A stretch of 64,000 nucleotides of DNA from Achromobacter veterisilvae (GTDB taxonomy: Bacteria; Pseudomonadota; Gammaproteobacteria; Burkholderiales; Burkholderiaceae_B). The position numbers and the translations under genes were made by a program. The stretch spans positions 1 to 64,000 of the forward strand of contig NZ_UFQC01000032.1 of NCBI RefSeq assembly GCF_900496975.1. The letters run 5' to 3'. The notes beneath the pieces were generated by a model, which was not told where the DNA came from, made no database searches, and worked only from the letters and a program-made list of their open reading frames with translations. Of the stretch, positions 43,375 to 52,757 are shown one piece after another (within the stretch, counting starts at the first letter, position 1; each line of letters starts with the position of its first letter).

Positions 43375-45280
43375 GGTGTTCCTTCAGGAACTTTTCCATG
43401 GCCTCGTAGAACTCGAACTTGTTCTCGTCGTTGTGGAAGCCGTGGCCCTCGTTGTCCTTGACCATGTATTCGACCTCGACGCCGCGCGCGCGGAGCGCCT
43501 TGACCATCTGGTCGCTCTCGTCCTTGTTCACGCGCGGATCCTTGGCGCCCTGCGCCACGAACAGCGGCGTCTTGATCCTGTCGGCGTGCAGGGCGGGGGA
43601 GGTCGCGGCGAGGCGTTCGCTGTCGCGCTCGGGGTCGCCCACCATGTCCTGCATCTTGGCCAGCATGGGCTTCCAGTACGGCGGAATCGACTTCATGAAC
43701 GTGAACAGATTGGACACGCCCACGTAATCGACCGCGGCCGCGTAGAGGTCCGGCGTGAAGGCGACGCCGGCCAGCGTGGCGTAGCCGCCGTAGCTGGCGC
43801 CGTAGATCCCGATGCGCTTGGGATCGGCGATGCCTTGCCCCACCAGCCATTGGACGCCGTCCGTGATGTCGTCCTGCATCTTCAGGCCCCATTGGCCGAA
43901 GCTGGCTTCCCAGAAGGCGCGCCCATAGCCGGTGGAGCCGCGGAAATTCATCTGCAGCACGCAGAAACCGCGGTTGGCCAGGAATTGCACCTCGGGGTTG
44001 TAGCCCCAGCCGTCGCGCGCCCATGGGCCGCCATGCGGATTCACGATGCAAGGCAGGTTCGTGGGGGCGCGCCCGGCGGGCAGCGTCAGGTAGCCGTGGA
44101 CGGTCAGGCCGTCGCGCGTCTGGTAGCTGATGGGCTGCACGCGGGACATGTCCGCTTCGGGGATGGCCGGGTTGATGTCGGCCAGCTTGGTCAGCGTGTC
44201 GGAGGCGGCGTCGTAGATGTAGCGCGAACCGGGAGTGCGGTCGTTGTAGGCGGCGACGATGAACTTGTTTTCGTCGCGGTTGGAGCCCTGGATGGCGAAT
44301 TCGTAGCCTTCCAGCCTGGCCGACAGCTTCTTGAACAGCGTCTCGGTCTCGGCGTCGAAAAACCGGTACTGCGGCTTGTCGGTCTGGTAGGCGGCCAGCG
44401 TCAGCACGCGGCGCTTGCGCGAATAGGCCGCGGCGTCCAGGTCCACCGTGTCGGGGGTGAAGATGGTTTCTTCGACGTCGGGCGCGGCCGGGTCGATGAC
44501 CACCAGCGCCAGCTTGTCGCGGCCGCGGTTGGACAGGGCGTAGAACTTCTTGTCGTCGAAGGTGAAGAACGCCGGGCTTACGCTGGTCCGGTAATCGGTG
44601 GTGATCAGCGGACGGAACTCGGAGGCTTCGTCGTCGCGGTAGAGCAGGGTGGTGTTCAGCCCGTCGCTGGCGACCGCCGCGCGCACCTTGCCGGCGTGGT
44701 CGGTCTGCCAGCCGACGATATTGCCGGGATTCTGCGCCACCAGCACCGCCGCGCCGGTGTGGACGTTGACGCGGTAGACGTCGAAGACCTCCGGGTCGCG
44801 CTGGTTGTGGCTGATCAGGACGTGGTCGGGGTCGTCTTCGAGGTCGTCCTCGATCCCGGCGCGCACCCCTTCGTAGGGCGTCAGGTCGGTGATCTTGCCG
44901 GTCTTGGCGTTGACGGCCAGCACGTGGAAGTTCTCGTCGCCGCCGAAATCCTTCTGGTAGAGCACCACATCGGCGCCTTTCCAGAAGAAATTGCTGATGT
45001 CGCGCGCGGTTTCGCTGGTCAGTTGGCGGGGGTCTCCCACCGGCGTGCTGCCTTGCAGGGGCTGCACATAGATGTTCATGCGGGCGGGGTTGCCGTCCAC
45101 GCTGGTGGGCTGCATGAAGCCCAGCGTCCTGCCGTCATCGGCCAGCCGGAAAAAACCGCGTTCCGGATTGCGGAAGAAATCCTTCAGGGGGTAGGCGCGG
45201 GGCGGTTGCGCGGCGCTGGCGCCCAGCGATGCGCTGACGATGCCGGCGGCCAGGACGGTGCGCTTCAGGAATGAGAACAA
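43364..45280 (-). CDS. S9-family prolyl-oligopeptidase-like peptidase, exported
   Basis: 638 residues with a signal peptide (FLKRTVLAAGIVSASLGASA). The beta-propeller part is followed by an alpha/beta-hydrolase domain with the catalytic serine in GASYGGYAT, aspartate in DPRVNKDE and histidine in EGHGFHNDE. It cleaves peptides in the periplasm. The start is TTG 45280, since GGAGG lies seven bases before it and the signal peptide follows. No ATG fits. Confidence 0.9.
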   Translation of the reverse strand: MFSFLKRTVLAAGIVSASLGASAAQPPRAYPLKDFFRNPERGFFRLADDGRTLGFMQPTSVDGNPARMNIYVQPLQGSTPVGDPRQLTSETARDISNFFWKGADVVLYQKDFGGDENFHVLAVNAKTGKITDLTPYEGVRAGIEDDLEDDPDHVLISHNQRDPEVFDVYRVNVHTGAAVLVAQNPGNIVGWQTDHAGKVRAAVASDGLNTTLLYRDDEASEFRPLITTDYRTSVSPAFFTFDDKKFYALSNRGRDKLALVVIDPAAPDVEETIFTPDTVDLDAAAYSRKRRVLTLAAYQTDKPQYRFFDAETETLFKKLSARLEGYEFAIQGSNRDENKFIVAAYNDRTPGSRYIYDAASDTLTKLADINPAIPEADMSRVQPISYQTRDGLTVHGYLTLPAGRAPTNLPCIVNPHGGPWARDGWGYNPEVQFLANRGFCVLQMNFRGSTGYGRAFWEASFGQWGLKMQDDITDGVQWLVGQGIADPKRIGIYGASYGGYATLAGVAFTPDLYAAAVDYVGVSNLFTFMKSIPPYWKPMLAKMQDMVGDPERDSERLAATSPALHADRIKTPLFVAQGAKDPRVNKDESDQMVKALRARGVEVEYMVKDNEGHGFHNDENKFEFYEAMEKFLKEHLKP

Positions 45281-45468
45281 GGGGAACCTCCGAGGTTGCT
45301 GCGGCCGCGGGCAGGGCCGGCTGCCGGCTGGTCCACCGATAATGCCATAGCGGCGCCGGCGGTGTCGAACCGCCGGCGCGCGAGGTCCCCGCCCCGCCCC
45401 GGCTCCCGGCGGGCACGCGTGCCGGGCCGATATGCGGGATAATCGCGGGCACTGATTTGGAGATACAC

Positions 45469-45924
45469 ATGTACAGGAATCTGGTCGCGGCATCGGCGCT
45501 GGCCCTGGGCCTCGCGGGATGCTCGATGGGCATTTCGCAGAACGGCTCGTCCCCGCACAGCGAGTTCAAGGCGCCGGTGGCCTTCAAGGACGCCTACGCG
45601 ACGGCGATCCGGCAATCCCGGGATTGCCTGCGCAGCACGGACAACGCCTACCGCGTGATAGCCGACCTGAACGAAAGCGCGCAGTCCGGCGTGGTGCGGG
45701 TGCTGGCGCCCTACACCGACAATGAAATGTCGCGGGTCGAACTGAAGGCCGCCGGCGCCAAGAGCACCGACGTGCGCATCGCCATGTGGGGCAAGGGCAC
45801 CTGGGACGCCGCGGCGATGCGCGCCATGCAGGATGCCGTCTATTACAGCCTGGTGTCGTGCAGCAGCTACATGCCGCTGGATCCGCGCCCCAAGGTCAAG
45901 CCCTCGCGCGACCTGAAGGACTGA
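45469..45924 (+). CDS. Small lipoprotein of unknown function
   Basis: 151 residues with a lipobox (LAGCS, Cys18), then a compact domain with one conserved-looking segment (AYATAIRQSRDCLRSTDNAY) and a Cys near the end. Ribosome site GGAG lies seven bases before the ATG. It stands between the peptidase and the thioesterase. No family recognised; envelope location is supported. Confidence 0.65.
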   Translation: MYRNLVAASALALGLAGCSMGISQNGSSPHSEFKAPVAFKDAYATAIRQSRDCLRSTDNAYRVIADLNESAQSGVVRVLAPYTDNEMSRVELKAAGAKSTDVRIAMWGKGTWDAAAMRAMQDAVYYSLVSCSSYMPLDPRPKVKPSRDLKD

Positions 45925-45934
45925 GCCAAAGGCG

Positions 45935-46357
45935 TCAATCGCTGCCCGGGCGGCGGCGGATGATCTTGAACGTGGCGGTGGCGCGCGCGACCAGTTCGCC
46001 GTCGGCGCGCCGGACGTCGCCCTCGCAGAAGGCAATGGAGGCGCCGCGGCGCAGGCAGCGCCCCTCTATGGTCAGGTCGCCCGTGCCGGGCGACAGGAAC
46101 GAGGTGTTCATGTCGATGGTGGCCATGCCTTCCAGGCCGTCGGCCGAGCCGCGGGCGGCGGCGCTGAGTGTGAAGTCCAGCACGCTCATCAGCGTGCCGC
46201 CGTGCACGTCGCCGCGGCTGTTGGTCAGGTCCTGCCGCCAGGGCAGGGTGGTGCGGGCGTAGCCCTGCTCGATGTGCTCGGGCACCAGGCCGAGGAAATT
46301 CATGAAAGGAATGGCGAGGCCGAAGTAATCGGTCTGGGCAGTTGCGGATGCAGTCAT
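45935..46357 (-). CDS. PaaI-type hot-dog thioesterase
   Basis: 140 residues of the 4HBT/PaaI fold. Seen: [20 protein letters not shown] and [20 protein letters not shown]. Such enzymes hydrolyse aryl- or acyl-CoA thioesters. It is divergent from dinB. The ATG at 46357 fits the family; an upstream ATG at 46420 would run into the dinB promoter. Confidence 0.88.
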   Translation of the reverse strand: MTASATAQTDYFGLAIPFMNFLGLVPEHIEQGYARTTLPWRQDLTNSRGDVHGGTLMSVLDFTLSAAARGSADGLEGMATIDMNTSFLSPGTGDLTIEGRCLRRGASIAFCEGDVRRADGELVARATATFKIIRRRPGSD

Positions 46358-46431
46358 GGAACCGTTATGGACGGAAAGGGATAGCGGGTTGTCGCCGGTC
46401 ATAATATATGTTTTTGCCACGGGGTTTCAGG

Positions 46432-47511
46432 GTGTCTGAGGCGCGCAAGATCGTGCATGTGGACATGGACGCGTTCTATGCGTCCGTGGAGCAGCGCGAC
46501 AACCCGGACCTGCGCGGCCAGCCGGTGGTGGTGGCCTGGACTGGCCCGCGCTCGGTCGTCTGCGCCGCCTCGTACGAGGCGCGGCGCTTCGGCATCCATT
46601 CGGCCATGTCCGCGGCGCGGGCGGAACGGCTCTGTCCGCACGCCGTCTACGTGCCGCCCGATTTCAACCGCTACCGCGAGGTCTCGCGCCAGGTCCGGCA
46701 GATATTCGCCAGGCACACCGACCTGATCGAACCCCTGTCGCTGGACGAGGCCTACCTGGACGTCACCGTCAACAAATGCGGGCTGCCTTCGGCCACCGAG
46801 GTGGCCCAGGTCATCCGTCACCAGATCCGCGAGGAAACCGGCCTGACTGCCTCGGCCGGCGTGGCGCCCAACAAATTCCTGGCCAAGATCGCCTCGGACT
46901 GGAACAAGCCGGACGGCCTGTTCGTGGTCCGGCCCGGCAAGGTGCTGGCCTTCCTGGAGCCCCTGCCGGTGCGCAAGGTGCCGGGCGTGGGCAAGGTCAC
47001 CCAGGCGCGGCTGGAGCAATTGGGCATCCATACGGTGGGCGACCTGGCCACGCACAGCGCCCAGGAACTCGAACATCATTTCGGCCGCTACGGCCGGCGC
47101 CTGTACGAATTGGCGCGCGGCATCGACGAACGCGAGGTGCAGACCGACGCGCCCTTGCAGCAGGTGTCGGCCGAAACCACGTTCTCGCAGGACGTCCGCC
47201 TGGACGCGCTGGGCGAGGCCATCGACCGCATGGCGCAGAAAGTGTGGGACCAGGCGCTGAAGAAGGGCGCGCTGGGCCGCACCGTGGTGCTCAAGCTGAA
47301 GACCGACCGCTTCCGCATCCTGACGCGCAGCCAGACCAGCCTGAACCCGCCGGGCTCCGCGGCCGAGCTTGCCGCGGCGGCGAAGCTGCTGTGCGAACGC
47401 GTGGAACTGCCGCCGGCGACGCTTTACCGGCTGGCGGGGGTGGGAATGAGCAATTTCGCCGATCCGGCGGAGTTGTCGCGCCAGCCGGACCTGTTCGGGG
47501 GCGCGTTCTGA
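46432..47511 (+). CDS. dinB: DNA polymerase IV (Y-family)
   Basis: 359 residues. Seen: HVDMDAFYASVE and the catalytic SLDEAYLD, then the helix-hairpin-helix thumb (KVPGVGKVTQARLEQLG) and the little-finger domain. The end carries a beta-clamp binding motif QPDLF. It copies past damaged bases. GTG 46432 is chosen because CAGG precedes it; ATG 46408 has no ribosome site. No LexA box was found upstream. Confidence 0.95.
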   Translation: MSEARKIVHVDMDAFYASVEQRDNPDLRGQPVVVAWTGPRSVVCAASYEARRFGIHSAMSAARAERLCPHAVYVPPDFNRYREVSRQVRQIFARHTDLIEPLSLDEAYLDVTVNKCGLPSATEVAQVIRHQIREETGLTASAGVAPNKFLAKIASDWNKPDGLFVVRPGKVLAFLEPLPVRKVPGVGKVTQARLEQLGIHTVGDLATHSAQELEHHFGRYGRRLYELARGIDEREVQTDAPLQQVSAETTFSQDVRLDALGEAIDRMAQKVWDQALKKGALGRTVVLKLKTDRFRILTRSQTSLNPPGSAAELAAAAKLLCERVELPPATLYRLAGVGMSNFADPAELSRQPDLFGGAF

Positions 47512-47544
47512 GGGCGCGCCCGCGCGCGGCGGGCCGCCCGGAGA

Positions 47545-48006
47545 TCAGGCCAGGCGGGCCTTCACTTGCTGCGACAGCGCGGTCATGTCGGCGCGGCCGG
47601 CCAGGGACTGCTTGAGCAGGGCCATGACCTTGCCCATGGCGGGCGCGCCCGTCACGCCTTGCGCGGCCACGTCGGCCAGCGCGGCGTCGATGGCGGCGGA
47701 GACTTCCTCGGGCGTGGCGGCCTGGGGCAGGAATTCCTGCAGCACCGCCAGTTCGCCCTTTTCCTGCTCGGCGGTTTCCGTGCGGCCGGCCTGTTCGAAC
47801 GCGGCGATGGATTCGCGGCGCTGCTTGACCTGCTTTTCGATGATGGAGGTGATCTCGGCGTCGGTCAGGTCGCGGCGTTCGTCCACTTCCTTCTGCTTGA
47901 CGGCGGCCAGGAGGAAACGCAGCGTGGCCAGGCGCTCGGCGGCCTTGGCGCGCATCGCTTCCTTGACGGAATCGGAGAGGCGGGTCTTGAGCGTAGCTGT
48001 GCTCAT
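47545..48006 (-). CDS. YqeY/GatB-like domain protein
   Basis: 153 residues of the YqeY family (LKTRLSDSVKEAMRAKAAER at the start, GKVMALLKQSLAGRADMTAL at the end), which resembles the tRNA-binding tail of GatB. It is thought to bind tRNA, but its exact role is not settled. AAAGG precedes the ATG at 48006. Confidence 0.93.
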   Translation of the reverse strand: MSTATLKTRLSDSVKEAMRAKAAERLATLRFLLAAVKQKEVDERRDLTDAEITSIIEKQVKQRRESIAAFEQAGRTETAEQEKGELAVLQEFLPQAATPEEVSAAIDAALADVAAQGVTGAPAMGKVMALLKQSLAGRADMTALSQQVKARLA

Positions 48007-48101
48007 GGGTGAACCTTTGTGGTGTTGCGGCAAAGAAACAGTGTAAACCGGCGGCCTGCGGTTCGCCCCCGGGATGTTCGGCGGAGCGGTCGGACCCGTC
48101 T

Positions 48102-48542
48102 CTACTTTACCTTGGCGAGATCGCCGCGCAACGCCACGCCCGCGACCATGGCGCCGGCATGGCACTCGTAATCCGTCTTGCTGCTGTATTCGCTCTTGCG
48201 ATAGTAGCTAACGATGTTGGTGACCGCGTTCGCGCCCGCCTTTTTCGCCGCTTCGTGCAGCGCGATGACGGCGGATTGGGCGACCCACAGGCAAGCCTCT
48301 TCGTCTTTCTTCGCGAACGCATTGGTCTTGCGGTTGGTGACGACGTTCGCTTCCAGCACCTTCCCCCTGGGTCCGGTGCCCGCCAGGTAGAAACTGACGC
48401 TGCCGTCGATTTTTCCGGCCGCCTGCGCGGCTTCGATCGCCGGCTTCAGCGGCAGGTGGACAGTGCGGTCCGCCGCGACGGCTTGCGTGGAGCAGACGAG
48501 CGACAGAGCCAGGGTTCCAAACAGCTTGTTAGACATGTTCAT
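48102..48542 (-). CDS. Small exported protein of the family often labelled excinuclease
   Basis: 146 residues with a signal peptide ending AVAA. The mature protein includes NAVTNIVSYYRKSEYSS and ECHAGAMVAGVALRG. I recall this family being labelled excinuclease ATPase subunit, but it has no Walker motifs and no DNA-repair role is supported. It lies 51 bases after the last ketosynthase gene of the aryl-polyene operon and is probably its final member. Function unknown. Confidence 0.75.
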   Translation of the reverse strand: MNMSNKLFGTLALSLVCSTQAVAADRTVHLPLKPAIEAAQAAGKIDGSVSFYLAGTGPRGKVLEANVVTNRKTNAFAKKDEEACLWVAQSAVIALHEAAKKAGANAVTNIVSYYRKSEYSSKTDYECHAGAMVAGVALRGDLAKVK

Positions 48543-48592
48543 GGCGGGGATTCCAATGGTGAAACGGGAAAAAAGCGGCGGCATGGGGCAAC

Positions 48593-49816
48593 TCAGCGCC
48601 AGCGGCGGAAAATCAGCGACGTGTTGATCCCGCCGAAGGCGAAGTTGTTGTTCATGACGTATTCGTTGTTCATGCGGCGGCCTTCGCTGAGGTAGTCGAG
48701 CTCACCGCAGCGGGGGTCGACATTGCGCAGATTCAGCGTCGGAGCGTACCAGTCGCCGTTGAGCATTTCGATGCTGAACCACGACTCCAGCACGCCGCAA
48801 GCGCCCAGCGTGTGGCCCAGATAGCTTTTCTGCGAGCTGATCGGCATGCGGCTGCCGAACAGGCCGTGGGTCGCTTGCGTTTCGGCGATGTCGCCCTGTT
48901 CGGTGGCGGTGCCGTGGCCGTTCACGTAGCCGATGGCCTCGGGCGGCAGGCCGGCGTCCGCCAGCGCCATCTCCATCGCGATGCGCATGGTCTTCGCCTC
49001 CGGGCGCGTGATGTGCGTGCCGTCCGAATTGCTGCCGAATCCCACGACTTCGGCGTGGATGCGCGCGCCGCGCGCCAGCGCGTGGTCCAGCGATTCCAGG
49101 ACCAGCATGCCTCCGCCTTCGCCGATCACCAGGCCGTCGCGGTCGCGGTCGTAGGGGCGCGGAGTGAGTTCGGGCGTGTCGTTCTTCTGGCTGGTCGCGT
49201 AGAGCGCGTCGAACACCAGGGCTTCGCTCGCGCAGAGTTCCTCCGAACCGCCCGCCAGCATCAGGTCCTGGCGTCCGTACCGGATCGCCTCGTAGGCGTA
49301 GCCGATGCCCTGGCTGCCCGAGGTGCAGGCGCTGGAGGTCGGGATGATGCGGCCCTTCAGTTCAAAGAAGATGCCCACATTGGCCGCGGTGGTATGGGGC
49401 ATCATGCGGACGTAGGAGTTGGCGTTCAGGTCGTCGGTGACGCCGTTGAGCAGCATGTTGCCGAACGCGCGGATTTCCGCCGTGCTGCCCACCGAAGAGC
49501 CGCAGGCCACGCCCATGCGGCCATCGGCGATGGCGGGATCGCCCAGCAGCGCGGCGTCGGCCAGCGCCAGTTCCGCGGCCCGCACCGCCAGTTGCGACAC
49601 GCGCCCCATGCTGCGCAGTTGCTTGCGGGTCCAGTGCGAGGGCACCTGGAAGTCCTCGATGGGGCCGGCCAGGCGGGTGTTCAGTTCCGCGTAGCGCGAC
49701 CAGTCCGGCATGATCCGGATGGCGCTTCGGCCCGCCTCGAACGCCTGCCGCACGCTGGTCCAGTCGGACCCGAGCGCGCTGATGCCGGCCATGCCGGTGA
49801 TCACGACCCGTTTCAT
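48593..49816 (-). CDS. Beta-ketoacyl-ACP synthase of the aryl-polyene pathway (ApeR-like)
   Basis: 407 residues, FabF-type. Active site complete: Cys164 in SSACTSGSQG, His in NGHGTATEQGD and in YLGHTLGACG. It extends the polyene chain by condensing malonyl-ACP. Its ATG overlaps the ketoreductase stop by one base. Position after dehydratase and ketoreductase matches the O-P-Q-R gene order I remember from described APE clusters. Confidence 0.88.
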   Translation of the reverse strand: MKRVVITGMAGISALGSDWTSVRQAFEAGRSAIRIMPDWSRYAELNTRLAGPIEDFQVPSHWTRKQLRSMGRVSQLAVRAAELALADAALLGDPAIADGRMGVACGSSVGSTAEIRAFGNMLLNGVTDDLNANSYVRMMPHTTAANVGIFFELKGRIIPTSSACTSGSQGIGYAYEAIRYGRQDLMLAGGSEELCASEALVFDALYATSQKNDTPELTPRPYDRDRDGLVIGEGGGMLVLESLDHALARGARIHAEVVGFGSNSDGTHITRPEAKTMRIAMEMALADAGLPPEAIGYVNGHGTATEQGDIAETQATHGLFGSRMPISSQKSYLGHTLGACGVLESWFSIEMLNGDWYAPTLNLRNVDPRCGELDYLSEGRRMNNEYVMNNNFAFGGINTSLIFRRWR

Positions 49817-50547
49817 CAGCACAGCCCTCCGTTGACGGCAATGACCTGGCGCGTGATGTAGGCCGCGCCCGCGGACATCAGGAAGACGACCGCGGCGGCC
49901 ACTTCCTCGGGCCGCCCCATGCGTTGCGCGGGCACGGCCTTCAGGATTTCCTCGACCGGCACGTGCTCGTCGATCATGTCGGTATCGATCAGCCCGGGCG
50001 CCACGCAGTTCACGGTGATCTGGCGCTTGGCCAGTTCCACGGCCAGCGCCTTGGCGGCCCCGATGAGGCCGGCCTTGGACGCGCTGTAGTTGACCTGGCC
50101 GCGGTTGCCCACCAGGCCGGATACCGACGCCATGCAGACCACGCGGCCCGGCGCGCGGCGGCGGATCATGGGCATGGCCAGCGGGCTGAGCACGTTGTAG
50201 AAGCCGTCCAGGTTGGTGCGCAGCACTGCGTCCCAGTCATCGCCGCTCAAGGCGGGGAACGCGCCGTCCCGCGTCAGGCCGGCATTGAGGACCACGCCGT
50301 AATAGGCGCCGTGCCCGTCGATGTCGGCCTGCAGCGCGGCCGCGCATTGCTGGCGGTCCGCCACGTCGAATTGCAGCACGCGCGCCTGCCGGCCTCGCGC
50401 CTGTATTTCGGCTTGCACGGCTTCGGCCTGGCCGCGTTGCTGGCGGCAGTGCAGCACCAGATCATGGCCGGCGTCGGCCAGGGCCAGCGCGATCGCGCGG
50501 CCGATGCCGCGGCTCGAACCGGTTACGAGGATGGGGGCAGCGCTCAT
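49816..50547 (-). CDS. 3-ketoacyl-ACP reductase of the aryl-polyene pathway (FabG/ApeQ-like)
   Basis: 243 residues, short-chain dehydrogenase. NADPH site GSSRGIGRAIA (10-20) and catalytic Ser141 or Ser143, Tyr154, Lys158 (NYSASK). It reduces the 3-keto group after each condensation. Overlaps the dehydratase gene by 4 bases. Confidence 0.9.
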   Translation of the reverse strand: MSAAPILVTGSSRGIGRAIALALADAGHDLVLHCRQQRGQAEAVQAEIQARGRQARVLQFDVADRQQCAAALQADIDGHGAYYGVVLNAGLTRDGAFPALSGDDWDAVLRTNLDGFYNVLSPLAMPMIRRRAPGRVVCMASVSGLVGNRGQVNYSASKAGLIGAAKALAVELAKRQITVNCVAPGLIDTDMIDEHVPVEEILKAVPAQRMGRPEEVAAAVVFLMSAGAAYITRQVIAVNGGLC

Positions 50548-50999
50548 TCGGGTGACTCTTCCTGGATAAAAGCGGCGGGGTCCTTGGGCTGGTAGACATT
50601 CAGCCTGGCCTGGGCCAGCAGGCGGGCTTCATCGTGCAATTCGCATTCGAAGACGCTCATGCCGCTGACGTCGACCAGCCCCCGGCGCACGTGGATGGTG
50701 AGGCGGGCGCCGGCAGGGATCGCGTCGGCGTGGCTTTCGTAGCGCCTCGTGCCAAGGAGGAAGCCCAGTTTGACGGGTTCGCCCGCCTGGCGGGCCTGGC
50801 AGCCGGCCCAGGCGCCCACGGCCTGGGCCATGAGTTCCATGCCCAGCCAGGGCGGCAGCGAGCCGTCGGGCAGGGAGTAGGGGCCGGGCCTGACGACGGC
50901 CAGCGCGCAGAGGCTGTCCGCATCATAGCTGCGGACCTGGTCGAGCAGGATCATGTCGCCGGCGTGCGGCAGCAGGCTGGCGATGGACCACGGGATCAT
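50544..50999 (-). CDS. 3-hydroxyacyl-ACP dehydratase, hot-dog (ApeP-like)
   Basis: 151 residues with the hot-dog helix GMELMAQAVGAWAGCQAR and LPHAGDMILLD, which correspond to the FabZ/FabA catalytic His and Glu regions. It forms the double bonds of the polyene. In studied systems ApeP pairs with ApeI; here the ApeI domain is fused to the ligase at 59056. Confidence 0.85.
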   Translation of the reverse strand: MIPWSIASLLPHAGDMILLDQVRSYDADSLCALAVVRPGPYSLPDGSLPPWLGMELMAQAVGAWAGCQARQAGEPVKLGFLLGTRRYESHADAIPAGARLTIHVRRGLVDVSGMSVFECELHDEARLLAQARLNVYQPKDPAAFIQEESPE

Positions 51000-52195
51000 G
51001 GCTGCGCTCCGAAGAGCAGGCTGACATTGTTGCCGCCGAATGCAAAGGAGTTGCTCATCGCCACGCGCGGCCGGCCCTGCGCGTAGCGGTGGGCCGCCGT
51101 GCTGAATTCCAGCGCCGGAAGCGCCGGATCGGGCACACCGTCCCAGACATGGGGCATCAACCGCCCGCCGGTATTGCCGGAGGACAGGGTCGCCCATGCC
51201 AGCGCCGCTTCCAGCGCGCCGGCGGCGCCCAGCGCGTGGCCGGTGAGCGCCTTGGTCGAGGAGCAGGGCACGCCCTGCGGGAAGACGGCGTGCATCGCGT
51301 GGCTTTCCATGGCGTCGTTGTGCGGCGTGCCGGTGCCGTGCAGGTTGACCCAGCCGATCTGGCCGGCCTCGATGCCGGCCGATTCCATGGCGGCGAGCAT
51401 GGCCTGGCGCGCGCCGGCTCCGGTCGGCTCGGGCGCAGACATGTGCCAGGCGTCGGAACTGGCGCCGCCGCCGAGAAACGCCACGGAGCGGGCGTCGGCC
51501 CGTTCGCGCTCCATCAGGAACAGGACGCCGGCCTCTCCGATATTGATGCCGCGGCGGTTGGCCGAGAACGGCAGGCAGAGCGCGTCGTCCAGGGCGTCCA
51601 GCGTGGCGAAGCCATTGATGGTGAGCCGGCAGAGCGTGTCCGCGCCGCCGCAGACCACCGCGTCGCACAGGCCCAGTTCAAGCAGGCGGTGCGCGGACAG
51701 CAGCGCGCGGGCGCTGGAAGTGCAGGCCGTGGACAGAGTATAGGCCGGGCCGCGCGTCCCCAGCCAGTCCGCGAAGAACGCCGAGGGAGACGAGAGGGCC
51801 TGGCGGCGATAGTCGTAGTCTTCAGGCCAGGCGCCTTGCGCCGCCAGTTGGCGGAAGGCGGGGGCGTTGTCGTTTACGCCGGAGGTGCTGGTGCCCAGCA
51901 CGACGGCAACGCGCCCCGGGCCATGCCGCGCGACGGCGCCGCGCAATTGCGGTTCGATCTGCAGCGCCGCGGCCAGCAGCAATTGATTGTTGCGGCTGCG
52001 GTGGTGCGCGGGCAGGGCTTCGCCAATGGGAGGCAGCGTTCCGGCATGGCCGCCCAGCGTCAGCGTGCGGCCCTGGACCCAGCCGGTCCGCGCGCGCATG
52101 CCGGAGGTGTCGCCGGCAAACGCCGCTTGCGCCACGGCGTCCATGCCCGAGCCCAGCGCGCACACGACGCCAGGCATGCCCAACCAGGTGTTCAT
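50996..52195 (-). CDS. Beta-ketoacyl-ACP synthase of the aryl-polyene pathway (ApeO-like)
   Basis: 399 residues with the complete Cys-His-His triad: Cys158 (STACTSSAR), His286 (NLHGTGTPHND) and His320 (ALTGHALGAAG). In described APE systems ApeO pairs with the chain-length factor ApeC; the likely partner is at 62671. Overlaps both neighbours by 4 bases. Confidence 0.88.
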   Translation of the reverse strand: MNTWLGMPGVVCALGSGMDAVAQAAFAGDTSGMRARTGWVQGRTLTLGGHAGTLPPIGEALPAHHRSRNNQLLLAAALQIEPQLRGAVARHGPGRVAVVLGTSTSGVNDNAPAFRQLAAQGAWPEDYDYRRQALSSPSAFFADWLGTRGPAYTLSTACTSSARALLSAHRLLELGLCDAVVCGGADTLCRLTINGFATLDALDDALCLPFSANRRGINIGEAGVLFLMERERADARSVAFLGGGASSDAWHMSAPEPTGAGARQAMLAAMESAGIEAGQIGWVNLHGTGTPHNDAMESHAMHAVFPQGVPCSSTKALTGHALGAAGALEAALAWATLSSGNTGGRLMPHVWDGVPDPALPALEFSTAAHRYAQGRPRVAMSNSFAFGGNNVSLLFGAQP

Positions 52196-52749
52196 GGCTG
52201 TTCCTTCAATGGCGAAATCCGCCAGGTAATGCCGTCGGCATCGACGACGGTGAACGTGTCGGCTTGCGCGGCTTGCGGCCATCGCACGGTCCAGCGCGGG
52301 CGGCCATGCTGCCGCAGTTCGCGCTCCGCCGCGCCGTCTTCCTGGGCGCGCGCGCGCCAGTTGCCCGCGCCATAGGCGGCGTCCAGCTCCGCCTCCGGCG
52401 TCCAGGCGAATATCAGGGCGGCGAACAGGTCGCGGGCCTGGCTGTTCGGCCTGACGAATCCGTCATTGCGCCATCGGCCGTCCTGAAGCATCTGCCTGGC
52501 CTGGGGCACGCCCATGGGGTCGAACAGCGACCAGCGCAGGGCCGGGCCTTCGCGCTGCACCACCAGCAGCGTGTCCAGGGACGGCTGGCCGGCGGCCGCC
52601 TGCTCGACATGGAGCCGGCGCGGCAGCGAAAACGTCGCGTCGCGCCCGGGCACCGGCGGCGCGCCCGCGCAGCCCGCCAGCAAGGCCAGCAGCGCCGCCG
52701 CGGCCAGGGCGCGGCCGGTCGCCAACAGGGAGCGGGGGCTGGCTGCCAT
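52192..52749 (-). CDS. DUF3261-type lipoprotein of the aryl-polyene operon
   Basis: 185 residues with lipobox LLAGCAG (Cys27). The mature part, with GRWRNDGFVRPNSQARDLF, matches the DUF3261 lipoproteins found in APE clusters. It is probably an envelope component that helps place the polyene lipid in the outer membrane. GTG at 52761, overlapping the preceding stop, is an alternative start. Confidence 0.75.
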   Translation of the reverse strand: MAASPRSLLATGRALAAAALLALLAGCAGAPPVPGRDATFSLPRRLHVEQAAAGQPSLDTLLVVQREGPALRWSLFDPMGVPQARQMLQDGRWRNDGFVRPNSQARDLFAALIFAWTPEAELDAAYGAGNWRARAQEDGAAERELRQHGRPRWTVRWPQAAQADTFTVVDADGITWRISPLKEQP

Positions 52750-52757
52750 CGGACGGA

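Noticed and set aside
46358-46431. LexA box before dinB
   Set aside because: No CTGT-N8-ACAG or close match was seen in the 74-base gap.
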